Origin: Bacteroidales bacterium
GTDB taxonomy: Bacteria; Bacteroidota; Bacteroidia; Bacteroidales; WRLA01
DNA: 53,710 nucleotides
Assembly: GCA_031254805.1 (NCBI GenBank)
Contig: JAIRTP010000068.1
Coordinates: 1 to 53,710, forward strand
Direction of reading: 5' to 3'
The notes beneath the pieces are model-generated. The model did not search any database, was not told the origin of the DNA, and saw only the letters and a list, made by a program, of their open reading frames with translations. Made by a program: the position numbers and the translations under genes. Below, piece after piece: positions 1-9,297 of this stretch. Positions within the stretch are counted from its first letter, which is position 1. The number at the start of each line of letters is the position of its first letter.

Positions 1-67
1 TTACGTAATTATCTGCAACAACGATACTGCTCTTTGCAATTGGCAAATGTCTTTATGGAATTTTTTT

Positions 68-127
68 AAGACAAGCGCGCGAAAATAGTAACTATACAAG
101 ATGAAAACGACACAACTTGGATTTAAA
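68..127 (+). repeat. Degenerate ~60-bp repeat, copy 1
   Basis: This stretch matches 34219-34278 closely by eye. Both copies share the core around GATGAAAACGA followed by an ACAA-TTGG-TTTAAA pattern, and each can be read from an ATG as a short peptide beginning MKT-Q-GFK. Each copy lies just upstream of a broken transposase, but the two transposases belong to different families. It is probably a piece of a mobile element whose body is gone. The element family was not recognised. Confidence 0.6.
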
Positions 128-139
128 ATCCGTTTGGCG

Positions 140-421
140 GAGAGCGTATCGAAAGAACGGGAATATGACCATGAACGCTATGAAGTATGCAAATGCAGCA
201 CTCAGAGGACATTGGAACATTGAAAATCGTTTGCTCTGCATCCGGATGTTACTTTTATGGAAGGCGCCTGCCGGATAAGAACCGATTATGCGCCGGAAAA
301 CCTCGTTGTCATAAGAAAGCTTGCTTGCAAATTATTAAGGAACACTCCGACAAATTAAAGTTTCAAGAAATGTAGGTTTAAAGCTGTTTATGATGAAATA
401 GCTCAAAAATTGATCACTTAA
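140..421 (+). pseudogene. ISAs1-family transposase C-terminal remnant (frameshifted)
   Basis: Only the C-terminal end of an ISAs1-type DDE transposase is recognisable, spread over three reading frames. From 168 one frame gives ALRGHWNIENRL, the family signature. From 242 a second gives PDVTFMEGACRIRTDYAPEN. A third then gives LQIIKEHSDKL, and from 374 the second frame resumes with RFKAVYDEIAQKLI and a stop at 419-421. At least three frameshifts are needed, so no functional enzyme can be made. The N-terminal half and the first catalytic residues are absent. The sequence just after the stop (421-439) may be the right terminal inverted repeat. Confidence 0.85.
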
Positions 422-439
422 TTTTGTGCGGTTGCTCTG
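421..439 (+). repeat. Possible right end (inverted repeat) of the ISAs1 remnant
   Basis: Directly after the decayed transposase, the minus strand reads CAGAGCAACCGCACAAAAT. This resembles the CAGGG-type ends usual for ISAs1 elements. No matching left end or target duplication is visible because the element is truncated. Confidence 0.35.
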
Positions 440-479
440 AAAAATGAATAGGGAATACGTTTTTATACAATAAAAGCGC

Positions 480-487
480 TATCTTTG
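480..487 (+). promoter_or_regulatory. Bacteroidota -7 promoter box (TATCTTTG)
   Basis: TATCTTTG matches the TAnnTTTG -7 consensus of the primary Bacteroidota sigma factor and sits 20 bp before the ATG of the lamin-tail protein. A T-run about 20 bp upstream could serve as the -33 element. Confidence 0.7.
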
Positions 488-507
488 CTTATTAAAAAAC
501 TAATACC

Positions 508-3096
508 ATGAAAAAAGAGTTATTATATTTTGTCGTGTTATTTTCTTTTATGATGTTTCGCGGCGTATTGTTCGGGCAATTTATTGATGATTTTTCCGAT
601 GGAGACTTTACAAACGATCCTGTTTGGTTTGGAGACGAATCTCTTTTTGTCGTAAATAATAATTTTCAACTTCAATTGAACGATATTGATGTTGGAGACG
701 TCGCTTTGGTTACGGAGAGTTCAATTATTCATAACGTAGAATGGCGTTTTTTGATACGAATGGCGTTTTCTCCGTCTAATAATAATTTTGCTCAAATTTA
801 TTTGGCTTCGGATCATGCCGATTTGAGAACCCCGTTGCATGGTTATTTTTTACGTTTTGGAGAAGGCGGTTCAAACGACGCTATTGAACTTTACAAACAA
901 GAAGGCGATACGAAAACGTTGATTTGTCGAGGCGACGACGGAGCTGTCGCTTCTTCGTTTACGGCTTGTGTAAAGGTTGTTTTTACGGATAATATTTGGA
1001 CGCTTTATAGCGATATGAACGGAGGCGACGCTTTTCAAAAAATCGCTTCGGGGAGCGATACGCCGACTTTTGAGAGCAGTTATTTTGGCGTTCTTTGTCA
1101 ATATACAAAGAGCAATGCGAATAGATTCTATTTTGACGATTTCTATGTCGGAGAGATATATGTTGATACCGATCCGCCTGAGTTAAAAAATATTGAAATT
1201 ATTTCCGAACGGGAATTGAAAATTGTTTTTAGCGAATCAATAACCCAAGAAACAGCGGAAAACACCGCTAATTATTTTATTACGCCGAGCAATTTTCATC
1301 CTGATAGCGCTATTTTACAGCGAGATTCGAGAAGCGTTGTATTATATTTTTCTCAATCATTTGAAGCGCGAAAAGAATATACGCTTACGGTACATAACAT
1401 TTCCGATTTAGCGGGAAATATTGCTCCGCAACTTTCAGAAACATTTTATTGGAGTAAGCCTTTTCCCTACGATATTTTGATAACAGAGATCATGGCGAGA
1501 TCTGTCCCTTCGGTTGGATTGCCGGAAGTTCCTTATATTGAGATATTTAATAATAGCGATTTTTCGATTAATTTGAATGGGTGGTCTTTAGTAATTGGAA
1601 ATAGCGTGAAAAATTTCGGAGATTTCGCTTTTGAAAGAGGCGAATATTTGATTCTTTGTCATAATAGCAATGTCGCGCTTTTAGAAAACTATGGAAATTG
1701 TTACGGATTTAGCAGTTTTTCATTGACTTATGGCGGAACTTCATTGACGTTATCTTCTCCTGAAAAAGAACAAATCGCTTATGTTCATTATAGCGACGCA
1801 TGGTATAAAGACGACCTTAAAAAAGATGGCGGATGGTCTTTAGAAAGGATAGATTTGAGCAATCATTGCGATCATATTGATAATTGGCAAGCGTCGATTA
1901 ATCCGCAGGGAGGAACGCCGGGTAAAAAGAATAGCGTCGACGGGGTAAATATTGAATCAATATTGCCGGAAATGATGAATGCGTCATTTTTGGACGAACA
2001 TTCCATTTTGGTGAAATTCAATAAAAACATGAATCCGGAACATATTTCAAGAACGGATATTTGGAAAGCCGATCATGGATTGGGAGAACCTGTTGTCGCT
2101 TTGCCGATTGTTCCCGAATATAATTCGGTCATGCTCGCTTTTTCCGATCCCATTGAGAGATATGTTGCGTATACGTTAACATTAGACAAAGCAAACATAA
2201 CAGACTGCGCTGATATGGCATTGTCCGGAATTTCAGAGACACGGTTTGCCATCCCGGAACAATCTAATAAGTTTGATATAGTTATCAATGAAGTGATGTT
2301 TAGCCCTAATAATGTGCAATATGTGGAGTTGTATAATCGATCGTCGTATACTTTTGACATAAAATCGTTGCGATTTATTTTTGAAAATAATAGAGGGGAA
2401 CAGAGAGTTTGTTCGCTTCCCTCTTATCTGCTTTTTCCTGAAGGGTATGCTTTGCTGACCAAACAGACAAAAAATGTGGAAACATTTTATCGTTCAGATG
2501 TTTATAGTTTTGTAGAGATAGTTGATTTTCCTACTTTAGCGACCTCTTCGGGAATAATTCGTATCGCAAAAGTTGAAGATTCGACGCAAATAATCGACGT
2601 TATGCGTTACGATTCGGAGATGCATTCTGCGATACAAACTTCTACGACCGGAATTTCATTGGAACGTATTTCTCCCGATCGCCCTGCCGGCGATGAAACA
2701 AATTGGCATTCTGCGGCGCAAACAGCAGGATTTGGCACGCCCGGGTATAAAAATTCACAATTCGACGATGGAAAATCCGATCAAGATATATCAATTGATC
2801 CGGAGGTATTTACGCCTGATAATGATGGAATTGACGATTATTTGAATGTCCGCTATAAATTTGAAGAACCGGGATATATAGCGAATATTTATATTTACGA
2901 TGCAACCGGACGCTTTGTCAAACGATTGGCTAATAATGCGACTGTCGGAACGGAAGGAAGTTTTTCGTGGGATGGAAGAAATGAATCGGGACAGGTGTCA
3001 AATTCGGGAATTTATATAGTCGTAGTAGACATTTTTAATCTTCAAGGAAAAACGAAACGTTATAAAAAAATCGGAACATTGGGAGTGAGATTTTGA
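508..3096 (+). CDS. Secreted lamin-tail-domain protein with gliding-type C-terminus
   Basis: An 862-residue protein with a signal peptide at about 1-23. An unassigned N-terminal domain is followed by an SbsA-like (Big_5) Ig domain near 220-315, a lamin tail domain from about 320 (YDILITEIMA), a second Ig-like domain near 484, a second lamin tail domain from about 588 (FDIVINEVMF), and a C-terminal domain from about 767 (FTPDNDGIDDYLN). Both lamin tail units end in a matching SLERI ... NW ... GTPG-KNS pattern. The C-terminal domain resembles FlgD-Ig/CHU_C modules found on type IX cargo, so a cell-surface structural or adhesive role is likely. No catalytic motif was seen. It stands alone behind its own promoter, convergent with birA. 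Confidence 0.8.
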   Translation: MKKELLYFVVLFSFMMFRGVLFGQFIDDFSDGDFTNDPVWFGDESLFVVNNNFQLQLNDIDVGDVALVTESSIIHNVEWRFLIRMAFSPSNNNFAQIYLASDHADLRTPLHGYFLRFGEGGSNDAIELYKQEGDTKTLICRGDDGAVASSFTACVKVVFTDNIWTLYSDMNGGDAFQKIASGSDTPTFESSYFGVLCQYTKSNANRFYFDDFYVGEIYVDTDPPELKNIEIISERELKIVFSESITQETAENTANYFITPSNFHPDSAILQRDSRSVVLYFSQSFEARKEYTLTVHNISDLAGNIAPQLSETFYWSKPFPYDILITEIMARSVPSVGLPEVPYIEIFNNSDFSINLNGWSLVIGNSVKNFGDFAFERGEYLILCHNSNVALLENYGNCYGFSSFSLTYGGTSLTLSSPEKEQIAYVHYSDAWYKDDLKKDGGWSLERIDLSNHCDHIDNWQASINPQGGTPGKKNSVDGVNIESILPEMMNASFLDEHSILVKFNKNMNPEHISRTDIWKADHGLGEPVVALPIVPEYNSVMLAFSDPIERYVAYTLTLDKANITDCADMALSGISETRFAIPEQSNKFDIVINEVMFSPNNVQYVELYNRSSYTFDIKSLRFIFENNRGEQRVCSLPSYLLFPEGYALLTKQTKNVETFYRSDVYSFVEIVDFPTLATSSGIIRIAKVEDSTQIIDVMRYDSEMHSAIQTSTTGISLERISPDRPAGDETNWHSAAQTAGFGTPGYKNSQFDDGKSDQDISIDPEVFTPDNDGIDDYLNVRYKFEEPGYIANIYIYDATGRFVKRLANNATVGTEGSFSWDGRNESGQVSNSGIYIVVVDIFNLQGKTKRYKKIGTLGVRF

Positions 3097-3157
3097 TTTT
3101 CCTAAAAGAATTGAGTTCGTATTTATAGCTCTGTTAATGTGTTTGTTTTGGAATTTG

Positions 3158-3898
3158 CTATAGGTATTTGAGGCTATTTAACTCATAATAATTTATTGCT
3201 CCATCTTCATGTTGCAACATAAGGCGTCCGTCTTTCGTTGTTCCTAAAATAGAAGCTTGACATTTTTTTCCATTGATTAGATATGTCTTTACTTCATTAA
3301 GTTGATAAAGAGCGGCATGATATCTTTTTGACAAAATCTCTTCATCGAAAGGATTTGTATGTTCAAAAGCATGAAGAAATTTTTCCGTATACTGAACGCA
3401 TAACGAATCTATGTTCAATTTTTTACTGCACAAAATCCTCAACGAAACAGGGTTTGGAGATTTTTCAAACGATATCTGGTTGACGTTGACGCCTATTCCG
3501 ATAATCGAGTAAGAGAGCGTATTCCCTAAAATTGTGTGTTCAATGAGCATGCCTGCCAACTTTTTGTCATTTACATACAGATCGTTAGGCCATTTGATCT
3601 TGATGGGATGATCCGGAATGAATGTTTGCAAAAAATCAGCTAATGTAACTGAAACCAATTGATTTAAAATGAATTGTTGAGAAGGGAGATAATATTGAGG
3701 GGTAATAATTATAGAAAAAAGGAGATTTTCTCCTTGATTACTTTCCCAAGAATTTCCTTGTCTTCCTTTTCCTTTTGTTTGATAATGAGCGCGAATCACG
3801 CTTCCATGAGATACTTTTTTCTGAAGAATTAATTCTTTTGCAATATCGTTAGTTGAAGATACAACGTCTAAAACCCTAATATCTAAAATAGAACTCAT
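3158..3898 (-). CDS. birA: Biotin--[acetyl-CoA-carboxylase] ligase
   Basis: A 246-residue enzyme that activates biotin with ATP and attaches it to biotin carboxyl carrier proteins. Visible motifs are STND near the N-terminus, the nucleotide loop KGKGRQGNSWES, the catalytic-lysine block IKWPNDLYVNDKKLAGMLIE, and IIGIGVNVNQ. The N-terminal DNA-binding domain of E. coli BirA is absent, as usual for the short form in this phylum, so no repressor role is expected. It begins 12 bp after the stop of the upstream secreted FN3/CHU_C protein on the same strand and may be cotranscribed with it. Confidence 0.92.
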   Translation of the reverse strand: MSSILDIRVLDVVSSTNDIAKELILQKKVSHGSVIRAHYQTKGKGRQGNSWESNQGENLLFSIIITPQYYLPSQQFILNQLVSVTLADFLQTFIPDHPIKIKWPNDLYVNDKKLAGMLIEHTILGNTLSYSIIGIGVNVNQISFEKSPNPVSLRILCSKKLNIDSLCVQYTEKFLHAFEHTNPFDEEILSKRYHAALYQLNEVKTYLINGKKCQASILGTTKDGRLMLQHEDGAINYYELNSLKYL

Positions 3899-3909
3899 TT
3901 TTTAAGAGA

Positions 3910-5949
3910 TCAATTGAGCAAAATAAAGCTGCCTCTTCGTTCGTATGTGTCGTTATTTGTTGTAACAATTCTCAAATAATATGCATAGCCGCCTGTCGGG
4001 GCGATTTTTCCATTAATTCGTCCGTCCCATCCGTCTCTTTGCAATTCGGTTTCATATATCAACTCGCCCCATCTATTATAGATCAATAATCTGTAGATAG
4101 ACATATAAATGGAAGGATCGATAGTCGGTTTGAATATCTTGTTAGTTTGCGTTGGAGAAAAAGCGTTAGGGAAAGTGATAATATCAGGTAGATTCAATTG
4201 TAGCCGGGTTCTATTCGATAGCGCTATGTCTTGGATGTCCGGTTCATTTTCACTTATCGTCGATTTTGCTTCTACCAAATATTCAATATTTAATGTGATG
4301 TCGGAAACGACATGGTCGATATCTGTGTATGCATTTATATTGACGCTAAAAGATTTGTCAAACTCTTCATTCACATAACGATGAACAATATAAGAATGTA
4401 AGCCATTGATAAATCCTTCATAAGCGGTCCATTCCAATTGAGCTATTCTATCTTCAGTCAACTTTGCTTGTAAAAGAATGTTTTGCGCCGGTTTAACAGC
4501 GGGGATTATCGTGCCGCAGGTGTCGACAGTTTTTAATCGGTAATAATACGATGTAGTTTGTACGTTCATATTGAGATCTAAATGACAAAGTGGCGAGATT
4601 GTTTGTTCTTCAAATGTAGCAATCGTTGTAAAGGAACCATCTTCGCCTGTTGTAGAACGTTCAAGTTCATATTTCAGATAAGGCTTATTCGGATCAATTT
4701 CAAAGCATACTTCAATATCGGATCCTTTCACGCTTACATGCCGAAAATATTCAGGATCAGGTTTGTCGGAAAATGTAAAATCAACGCTTCGTATACACGA
4801 TGAAGCAATCTGTTTCTTTGCATTACTCCAATAATGAACGGCAAATATTTGAAAATAACAGGTTTGCGGAGTCATTGCTTTATATTCATAAGAAAAAATA
4901 GTTGGTTCTATTTCATCGACTAAAACGTATGACGATCCACCGTCATAAGAGGCATAAATTTCATAAACGTCTACTTCCATATCGCTATACATCATCCACG
5001 ACAACAGCGCTATACTATCGCATGAGTTGTAGATAATAGGAGAGAAGAGAAGATTGCTTTTTGAGGAGTCGGGATATTTCGTAGATGTTTCATCGCAAAC
5101 GCTTTTTGCGCCGACGCCATATTTTCTGACGATACTACAAAAATCGTTAGATGAATTATCCGTCCATCTTACTACGTCGGGAGAGGGGGCATGTCCGATA
5201 AGCTCCCATCCTCCCGTATTTTTTGCTAAATAGATATCGTAAGAAGTAACATTATTGGTGGGAGATTTTTCCCACTCTAAAATAAGATTTCCTTCAGGAT
5301 TAATGATCAGCGACGATATGCTTGGCGATACGGGTTTGTAGTCTGAAAAAGATATAGGATCGGTAATATTGGATAACGATGCCGCAGGATCATCCATAGG
5401 TTTATAAGAAACTCTGTAAGAATAGTTTGTAAAGCCAGATTCAGGCGATTCAGTGAAAGTTAACGCTTTTGTCGTTTCTACAAATTCCCAAAGTCCCGCG
5501 TCTTTTTTTCTATAAATATAGAATTCGCTTTGCGACCAGCTATTATCTACATGATTCCACGTTAAGTTAATACTGCCGTCTCTATAACATGCGATCAAAT
5601 AGATCGGCGTTACTTCGGTAGATTGAAATTCATCTAAAACATAATTATAATTTACAACATAATAATAAGTTCTCCGGCTATTTGCTTTCCCTGCATTATG
5701 CTTGAAATAGTATGAACTTGCGGAGGCGCTTTCCGATCCATCTATTTTTTTCCAATCCGGATCATATTGATTTCTATACCATACTTCCGAATGGTCAAAA
5801 TCATTAGGATAGGCGTTTGGCGTCCATTCTAATTCGACTTCTCCTTTTTCATTAACGGCAACGCGCGTAATTTGAGGCGCTGAAGTCTGTGCAAAAGCTA
5901 TCGACATCAAGGCCATAAAACATAAAAGTAATACAACGATTTTTTTCAT
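3910..5949 (-). CDS. Secreted fibronectin-like repeat protein with CHU_C (T9SS type B) C-terminus
   Basis: A 679-residue secreted protein. The start is placed at MKKIVVLLLCFMALM because this gives a clean signal peptide ending SIAFAQ; an upstream in-frame ATG would add 16 residues with no signal-peptide character. The body is a chain of fibronectin-III-like beta domains with recurring VELEWT, INLTWN, LILEWE and AQLEWT strands. The last ~90 residues form a gliding-motility-associated C-terminal domain (FPNAFSPTQTNKIFKP, then YNRWGELIYET, DGWDGRINGK and GGYAYYL), a type IX sorting signal. It is probably a surface or extracellular protein of unknown ligand. A TATTTTTG box lies upstream. Confidence 0.85.
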   Translation of the reverse strand: MKKIVVLLLCFMALMSIAFAQTSAPQITRVAVNEKGEVELEWTPNAYPNDFDHSEVWYRNQYDPDWKKIDGSESASASSYYFKHNAGKANSRRTYYYVVNYNYVLDEFQSTEVTPIYLIACYRDGSINLTWNHVDNSWSQSEFYIYRKKDAGLWEFVETTKALTFTESPESGFTNYSYRVSYKPMDDPAASLSNITDPISFSDYKPVSPSISSLIINPEGNLILEWEKSPTNNVTSYDIYLAKNTGGWELIGHAPSPDVVRWTDNSSNDFCSIVRKYGVGAKSVCDETSTKYPDSSKSNLLFSPIIYNSCDSIALLSWMMYSDMEVDVYEIYASYDGGSSYVLVDEIEPTIFSYEYKAMTPQTCYFQIFAVHYWSNAKKQIASSCIRSVDFTFSDKPDPEYFRHVSVKGSDIEVCFEIDPNKPYLKYELERSTTGEDGSFTTIATFEEQTISPLCHLDLNMNVQTTSYYYRLKTVDTCGTIIPAVKPAQNILLQAKLTEDRIAQLEWTAYEGFINGLHSYIVHRYVNEEFDKSFSVNINAYTDIDHVVSDITLNIEYLVEAKSTISENEPDIQDIALSNRTRLQLNLPDIITFPNAFSPTQTNKIFKPTIDPSIYMSIYRLLIYNRWGELIYETELQRDGWDGRINGKIAPTGGYAYYLRIVTTNNDTYERRGSFILLN

Positions 5950-5974
5950 TTTATTATGTTTGTAAATTCTACGG

Positions 5975-5982
5975 CAAAAATA
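5975..5982 (-). promoter_or_regulatory. -7 promoter box (TATTTTTG on minus strand)
   Basis: TATTTTTG fits TAnnTTTG and lies 25 bp before the chosen start of the secreted CHU_C protein. No clear -33 element was found. Confidence 0.5.
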
Positions 5983-6061
5983 TAAAAAGTATAGCAAACT
6001 AACGAAGTTATCCGTTATTTGTTGTGGAAAATATTACGATAAAGCTCTATCTTGATTATTT

Positions 6062-6096
6062 TTAAAAAAATCCTGACAACGATCATGTTGCCAGGA
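6062..6096 (-). terminator. Rho-independent terminator after frr
   Basis: On the minus strand TCCTGGCAAC and GTTGTCAGGA form a 10-bp stem with one G-U pair around a 6-nt loop, followed by seven T. It lies about 40 bp past the frr stop and is the first strong terminator seen downstream of mraZ. Confidence 0.85.
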
Positions 6097-6136
6097 AGCA
6101 AGCCTTAAAAAAGGATTTATAAATATTTAACGGCGG

Positions 6137-6700
6137 TTAAACCGTCATAATATCCTTGTCTTTCAGTTCGAGAGCTTGATCAACCCTTTTGATAAAATCG
6201 TCGGTCATTTTTTGCAGCTCTTCTTCGAATTTCTTGATAGAATCTTCCGGAATGCCTTCTTTCTTCATGTTTTTCGTCTCATTCATGGCGTCACGACGGG
6301 CATTTCTGATTGCTATTTTTGCATTTTCAGCTTCATTTTTTGCTTGTTTGGCTAATTCGCGACGGCGTTCTTCGGTAAGAATAGGGATCTTGATGCGGAT
6401 TAATTCGCCATTATTTTGCGGAGTAAATCCCAAATTTGCATTGAGAATCTCGCGTTCAATAGCGATAATCAAACTTTTATCCCACGGTTGAATAACAATT
6501 TGACGAGCGTCCGGCGTATTGATATTGGCCAATTGCGCAATTGGCGTTGCCGCGCCGTAAGCTTCTACGCGGATTCCGTCCAAAATAGACGGGCTTGCTT
6601 TACCTGTTCTGATTTTTTGAAATCCTTTATCAAGACGCGTCAATGCTTTTTGCATTTGCTCTTCCGTCATTTCTCTACAAAGTTCTATCTCTTCAAACAT
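6137..6700 (-). CDS. frr: Ribosome recycling factor
   Basis: A 187-residue protein of standard length that, with EF-G, splits post-termination ribosomes. Family motifs are LDKGFQKIRTGKASPSILD near the N-terminus, VIQPWDKSLIIAIEREI, the turn NLGFTPQNNGELIRIKIP, and TEERRRELAKQAKNEAE leading into the long C-terminal helix. It is the last gene before the terminator at 6062-6096 and begins 40 bp after the divIC-like gene, so it is probably the tail of the division operon. Confidence 0.97.
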   Translation of the reverse strand: MFEEIELCREMTEEQMQKALTRLDKGFQKIRTGKASPSILDGIRVEAYGAATPIAQLANINTPDARQIVIQPWDKSLIIAIEREILNANLGFTPQNNGELIRIKIPILTEERRRELAKQAKNEAENAKIAIRNARRDAMNETKNMKKEGIPEDSIKKFEEELQKMTDDFIKRVDQALELKDKDIMTV

Positions 6701-6740
6701 CGTTCTATGTTGTTATAGCAATTTATTTTTTAGCATATTT

Positions 6741-7049
6741 TTATTCGCGAATTATCAAATAGACCTCCTCGTCTTCTCTTTTGACAGTATATTTTTCGCG
6801 AGCAAGTTTTTCGGTTTTACTTATATCTCTTTCCAACATATCGTTGAATATCCGGATGGAATCCAATTCATGTCGCAAATTGAGATTTTCTTCCTTTAAT
6901 GCTTGCACGTCGTTCCGTATTGTAATTTGACGGAAAATATTATGTTTGTCAAAAATAATCATCCAAAAAAGAAAGAAAGCCACGACAATGAGATATTTTG
7001 TATATCTCCGTTTCAAAAAACTCTTACTATTTGCTTTTCGCTTTTTCAT
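6741..7049 (-). CDS. Septum formation initiator (DivIC/FtsB-like)
   Basis: A 102-residue bitopic membrane protein. A basic cytoplasmic N-terminus (KKRKANSKSFLKRRY) is followed by one transmembrane helix (about 19-33) and a periplasmic coiled coil with heptad-like L/I spacing (VQALKEENLNLRHELDSI), ending in a REKYTVKREDEEVY motif. This is the architecture of FtsB/DivIC proteins, which bridge FtsL and FtsQ in the divisome. It sits between yqeY and frr, linked to the dcw run by short gaps. Confidence 0.85.
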   Translation of the reverse strand: MKKRKANSKSFLKRRYTKYLIVVAFFLFWMIIFDKHNIFRQITIRNDVQALKEENLNLRHELDSIRIFNDMLERDISKTEKLAREKYTVKREDEEVYLIIRE

Positions 7050-7091
7050 GCAAAATTATATAAAAATCTGTTACGATATGTTTTTAAATCG

Positions 7092-7547
7092 TTATTCCGC
7101 CAAAAGTTGTTTTATGATAGCCGATACAATTTTATTGTCCGTTTTGCCCGCCATCTCTTTTGACGCGATACCCATTACTTTTCCCATATCTTTCATCCCC
7201 GTCGCTCCGATTTTTTTGATGATTTCAGCAACTTTTTGCTTTATGTCATTTTCCGACAACTGTTCGGGAAGATAATCTTGAATGATCGAAGCTTGATAAC
7301 GCTCTTCTTCGGCAAGCTCCGGACGATTATTAGCCGCATAAGTGTCTGCAGCTTCATTACGTTGTTTAACAAGTCTTTGCAATGTTTGTATCTCTATTTC
7401 TTCCGAAACTTCGCTACCCGATTGCGAAGTAACAACCAGCAACATGGCCGCCTTGATGGCGCGCAATGCTTCCAATTTGCGCTTATCTTTAGCAAGCATG
7501 GCTGTTTTGATATCTCCGCTAATTTTATCTATTAAGCTCATTTTCAA
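7092..7547 (-). CDS. GatB/YqeY-domain protein
   Basis: A 151-residue YqeY-type protein, related to the tail domain of the GatB amidotransferase subunit. Features are the N-terminal LIDKISGDIKTAMLAKDK helix, LEALRAIKAAM, a VKQRNEAADTY helix, the linker IIQDYLPEQLSENDI, and the C-terminal GMKDMGKVMGIASKEMAGK segment. A tRNA-associated function is usually assumed but unproven. The start could be either of two ATGs two codons apart. It begins 16 bp after ftsZ and probably shares its transcript. Confidence 0.9.
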   Translation of the reverse strand: MKMSLIDKISGDIKTAMLAKDKRKLEALRAIKAAMLLVVTSQSGSEVSEEIEIQTLQRLVKQRNEAADTYAANNRPELAEEERYQASIIQDYLPEQLSENDIKQKVAEIIKKIGATGMKDMGKVMGIASKEMAGKTDNKIVSAIIKQLLAE

Positions 7548-7563
7548 AATATTTTTGAATTAA

Positions 7564-9201
7564 TTAATCAACATTATCGTGCAAAAATGAGTTGGCAGAA
7601 CGTACTTCAACGCCGTTTTCTCCTTCAAATAAACTGTAACGCGATATTTGCGATTCGGCAGATGATGGAACGTCTTCAAATTTAACTTTTCTACGAATAT
7701 ATGCCGGCTCGTTTTCCATACTTTCTTGAGTGGAACGCGATTTATTGCGGAATGAAATTCCCATAAAACGACGTCTTTCAGGCCCTAAAGATGCCATAGG
7801 ATCTTCCTCGTCGGAATAACTGTATGGACGATTTTCTTCGTTTTGTGGAGCTCTTATCGGATATATTCTCGTTTCCGGCAATTCATAATCGTCAAATTCA
7901 TCGCTTTTGATTACTTTGATCGGTTGTTGGTGAATAGGTTGTGCCGGAGGAGTTTCTTGCGGCTGGGAAATAATTCTCGGTTGCGATACAGGATACCGTT
8001 CGATTTGTTCTTCCTCTTTAGGCACTGCTTTGGCAAGAAGTTGAATTTCGGTAATTTCTTCCATTTTCACCTTTTCTATCTTATAGGAGGATAAGTTAGA
8101 ATTGTCTTGTAATTTAGGATTTTGCGGCTCTTCAATTTTTACTTCATTGTTCAATGGAATAACAGTGCGCAGCTCTTCTGATATTTTCTCCGGCTCATTC
8201 GACTTTTTTTCATTTTCGATATCCGGATCGAAGAATTTTTCTTCGGGAATGTTAAACCCGGTAACGATCAATGCAATAGCGATATTGTTGCCTAATGAGG
8301 GGTCGTAACCTTGTCCCATATTGATATCTGCCAAATTTCCGGTGCGCTCATTGACGAGATCCACGATTTCGCCCAATTCATCCATGCTTACTTCATCTTC
8401 GCCATAAGTTATATAAAGAAGGATTTTTTTGGCTCCGGAAAGGTCTTTGTTATCAAGAAGAGGAGAATTGATAGCTTCTTCAACAACGCGCGACGCGCGA
8501 TCTTCTCCCGACGCTTTTCCAAGTCCCATAATGGCTGTGGCGCTGTTGCGCATTACAGTTTTGGCATCTTCAAAGTCGACGTTGATATATCCGCGCGAAC
8601 TGATGATTTCCGCCATTCCTTTTGCCGCATTTGTTAAAATATCGTCGGCTTTATGGAATGCTTCGGTGATTTTAAGATCTCCATATTGCTCGCGCAGTTT
8701 ATCATTTTTGATCACCAACAATACGTCGACATATTTGCGCAATTCTTGAATGCCTTTTAATGCTTGCACGCGACGACGTTTACCTTCAAAGGAGAAAGGT
8801 TCTGTTACAATGCCTACCGTTAGGATATCCAATTCTCTGGCGACTTGCGCTACGACAGGAGCTGCTCCGGTTCCGGTTCCGCCGCCCATTCCTGCCGTAA
8901 TAAAAAGTAATTGAGTGTTTTTTTCTAATATCTCGCGAATATCTTCAATACTCTCTTCGGCTAATTTTTTCCCGAACTCTGGATTGGCGCCGGTTCCTAA
9001 TCCGCGTGATCCAAAGCGAATCTTAGTAGGCACAGGACTTGCTTCCAATACTTGTTGATCGGTATTGCAATTGATAAAATCGACATCTTTGATTCCTAAT
9101 TCAAACATGTGATTTACAGCGTTGTTCCCTCCTCCTCCAACGCCTATGACCTTAATGATTGACGATTGTGCTTTTGGCAAATCAAACTTCAACATATTCA
9201 T
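7564..9201 (-). CDS. ftsZ: Cell division GTPase FtsZ
   Basis: The tubulin-like GTPase that polymerises into the Z ring. Visible motifs are VIGVGGGGNNAVNHM, NTDQQVL, the tubulin signature GGGTGTGAAPVVAQ and the T7-loop region NVDFEDAKTVM. At 545 residues it is much longer than E. coli FtsZ (383) because of a charged, proline- and glutamate-rich linker after about residue 330, which is common in Bacteroidota. The C-terminal peptide ends FLHDNVD. It follows ftsA by about 96 bp, the widest gap in the dcw run. Confidence 0.98.
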   Translation of the reverse strand: MNMLKFDLPKAQSSIIKVIGVGGGGNNAVNHMFELGIKDVDFINCNTDQQVLEASPVPTKIRFGSRGLGTGANPEFGKKLAEESIEDIREILEKNTQLLFITAGMGGGTGTGAAPVVAQVARELDILTVGIVTEPFSFEGKRRRVQALKGIQELRKYVDVLLVIKNDKLREQYGDLKITEAFHKADDILTNAAKGMAEIISSRGYINVDFEDAKTVMRNSATAIMGLGKASGEDRASRVVEEAINSPLLDNKDLSGAKKILLYITYGEDEVSMDELGEIVDLVNERTGNLADINMGQGYDPSLGNNIAIALIVTGFNIPEEKFFDPDIENEKKSNEPEKISEELRTVIPLNNEVKIEEPQNPKLQDNSNLSSYKIEKVKMEEITEIQLLAKAVPKEEEQIERYPVSQPRIISQPQETPPAQPIHQQPIKVIKSDEFDDYELPETRIYPIRAPQNEENRPYSYSDEEDPMASLGPERRRFMGISFRNKSRSTQESMENEPAYIRRKVKFEDVPSSAESQISRYSLFEGENGVEVRSANSFLHDNVD

Positions 9202-9297
9202 TTTTTTTAATTTTGTAAAATTATTATCTATCTTGTTATTTATCTTGCTCTTATTTATTTTTTTTCAACAAGAAAATGTTGATTATTGTTAATCGAT

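Noticed and set aside
187..375. A 62-codon open frame at the left end
   Set aside because: Only part of it (LQIIKEHSDKL) matches the transposase; the conserved residues continue in other frames, so it is a piece of the ISAs1 pseudogene and not a gene.
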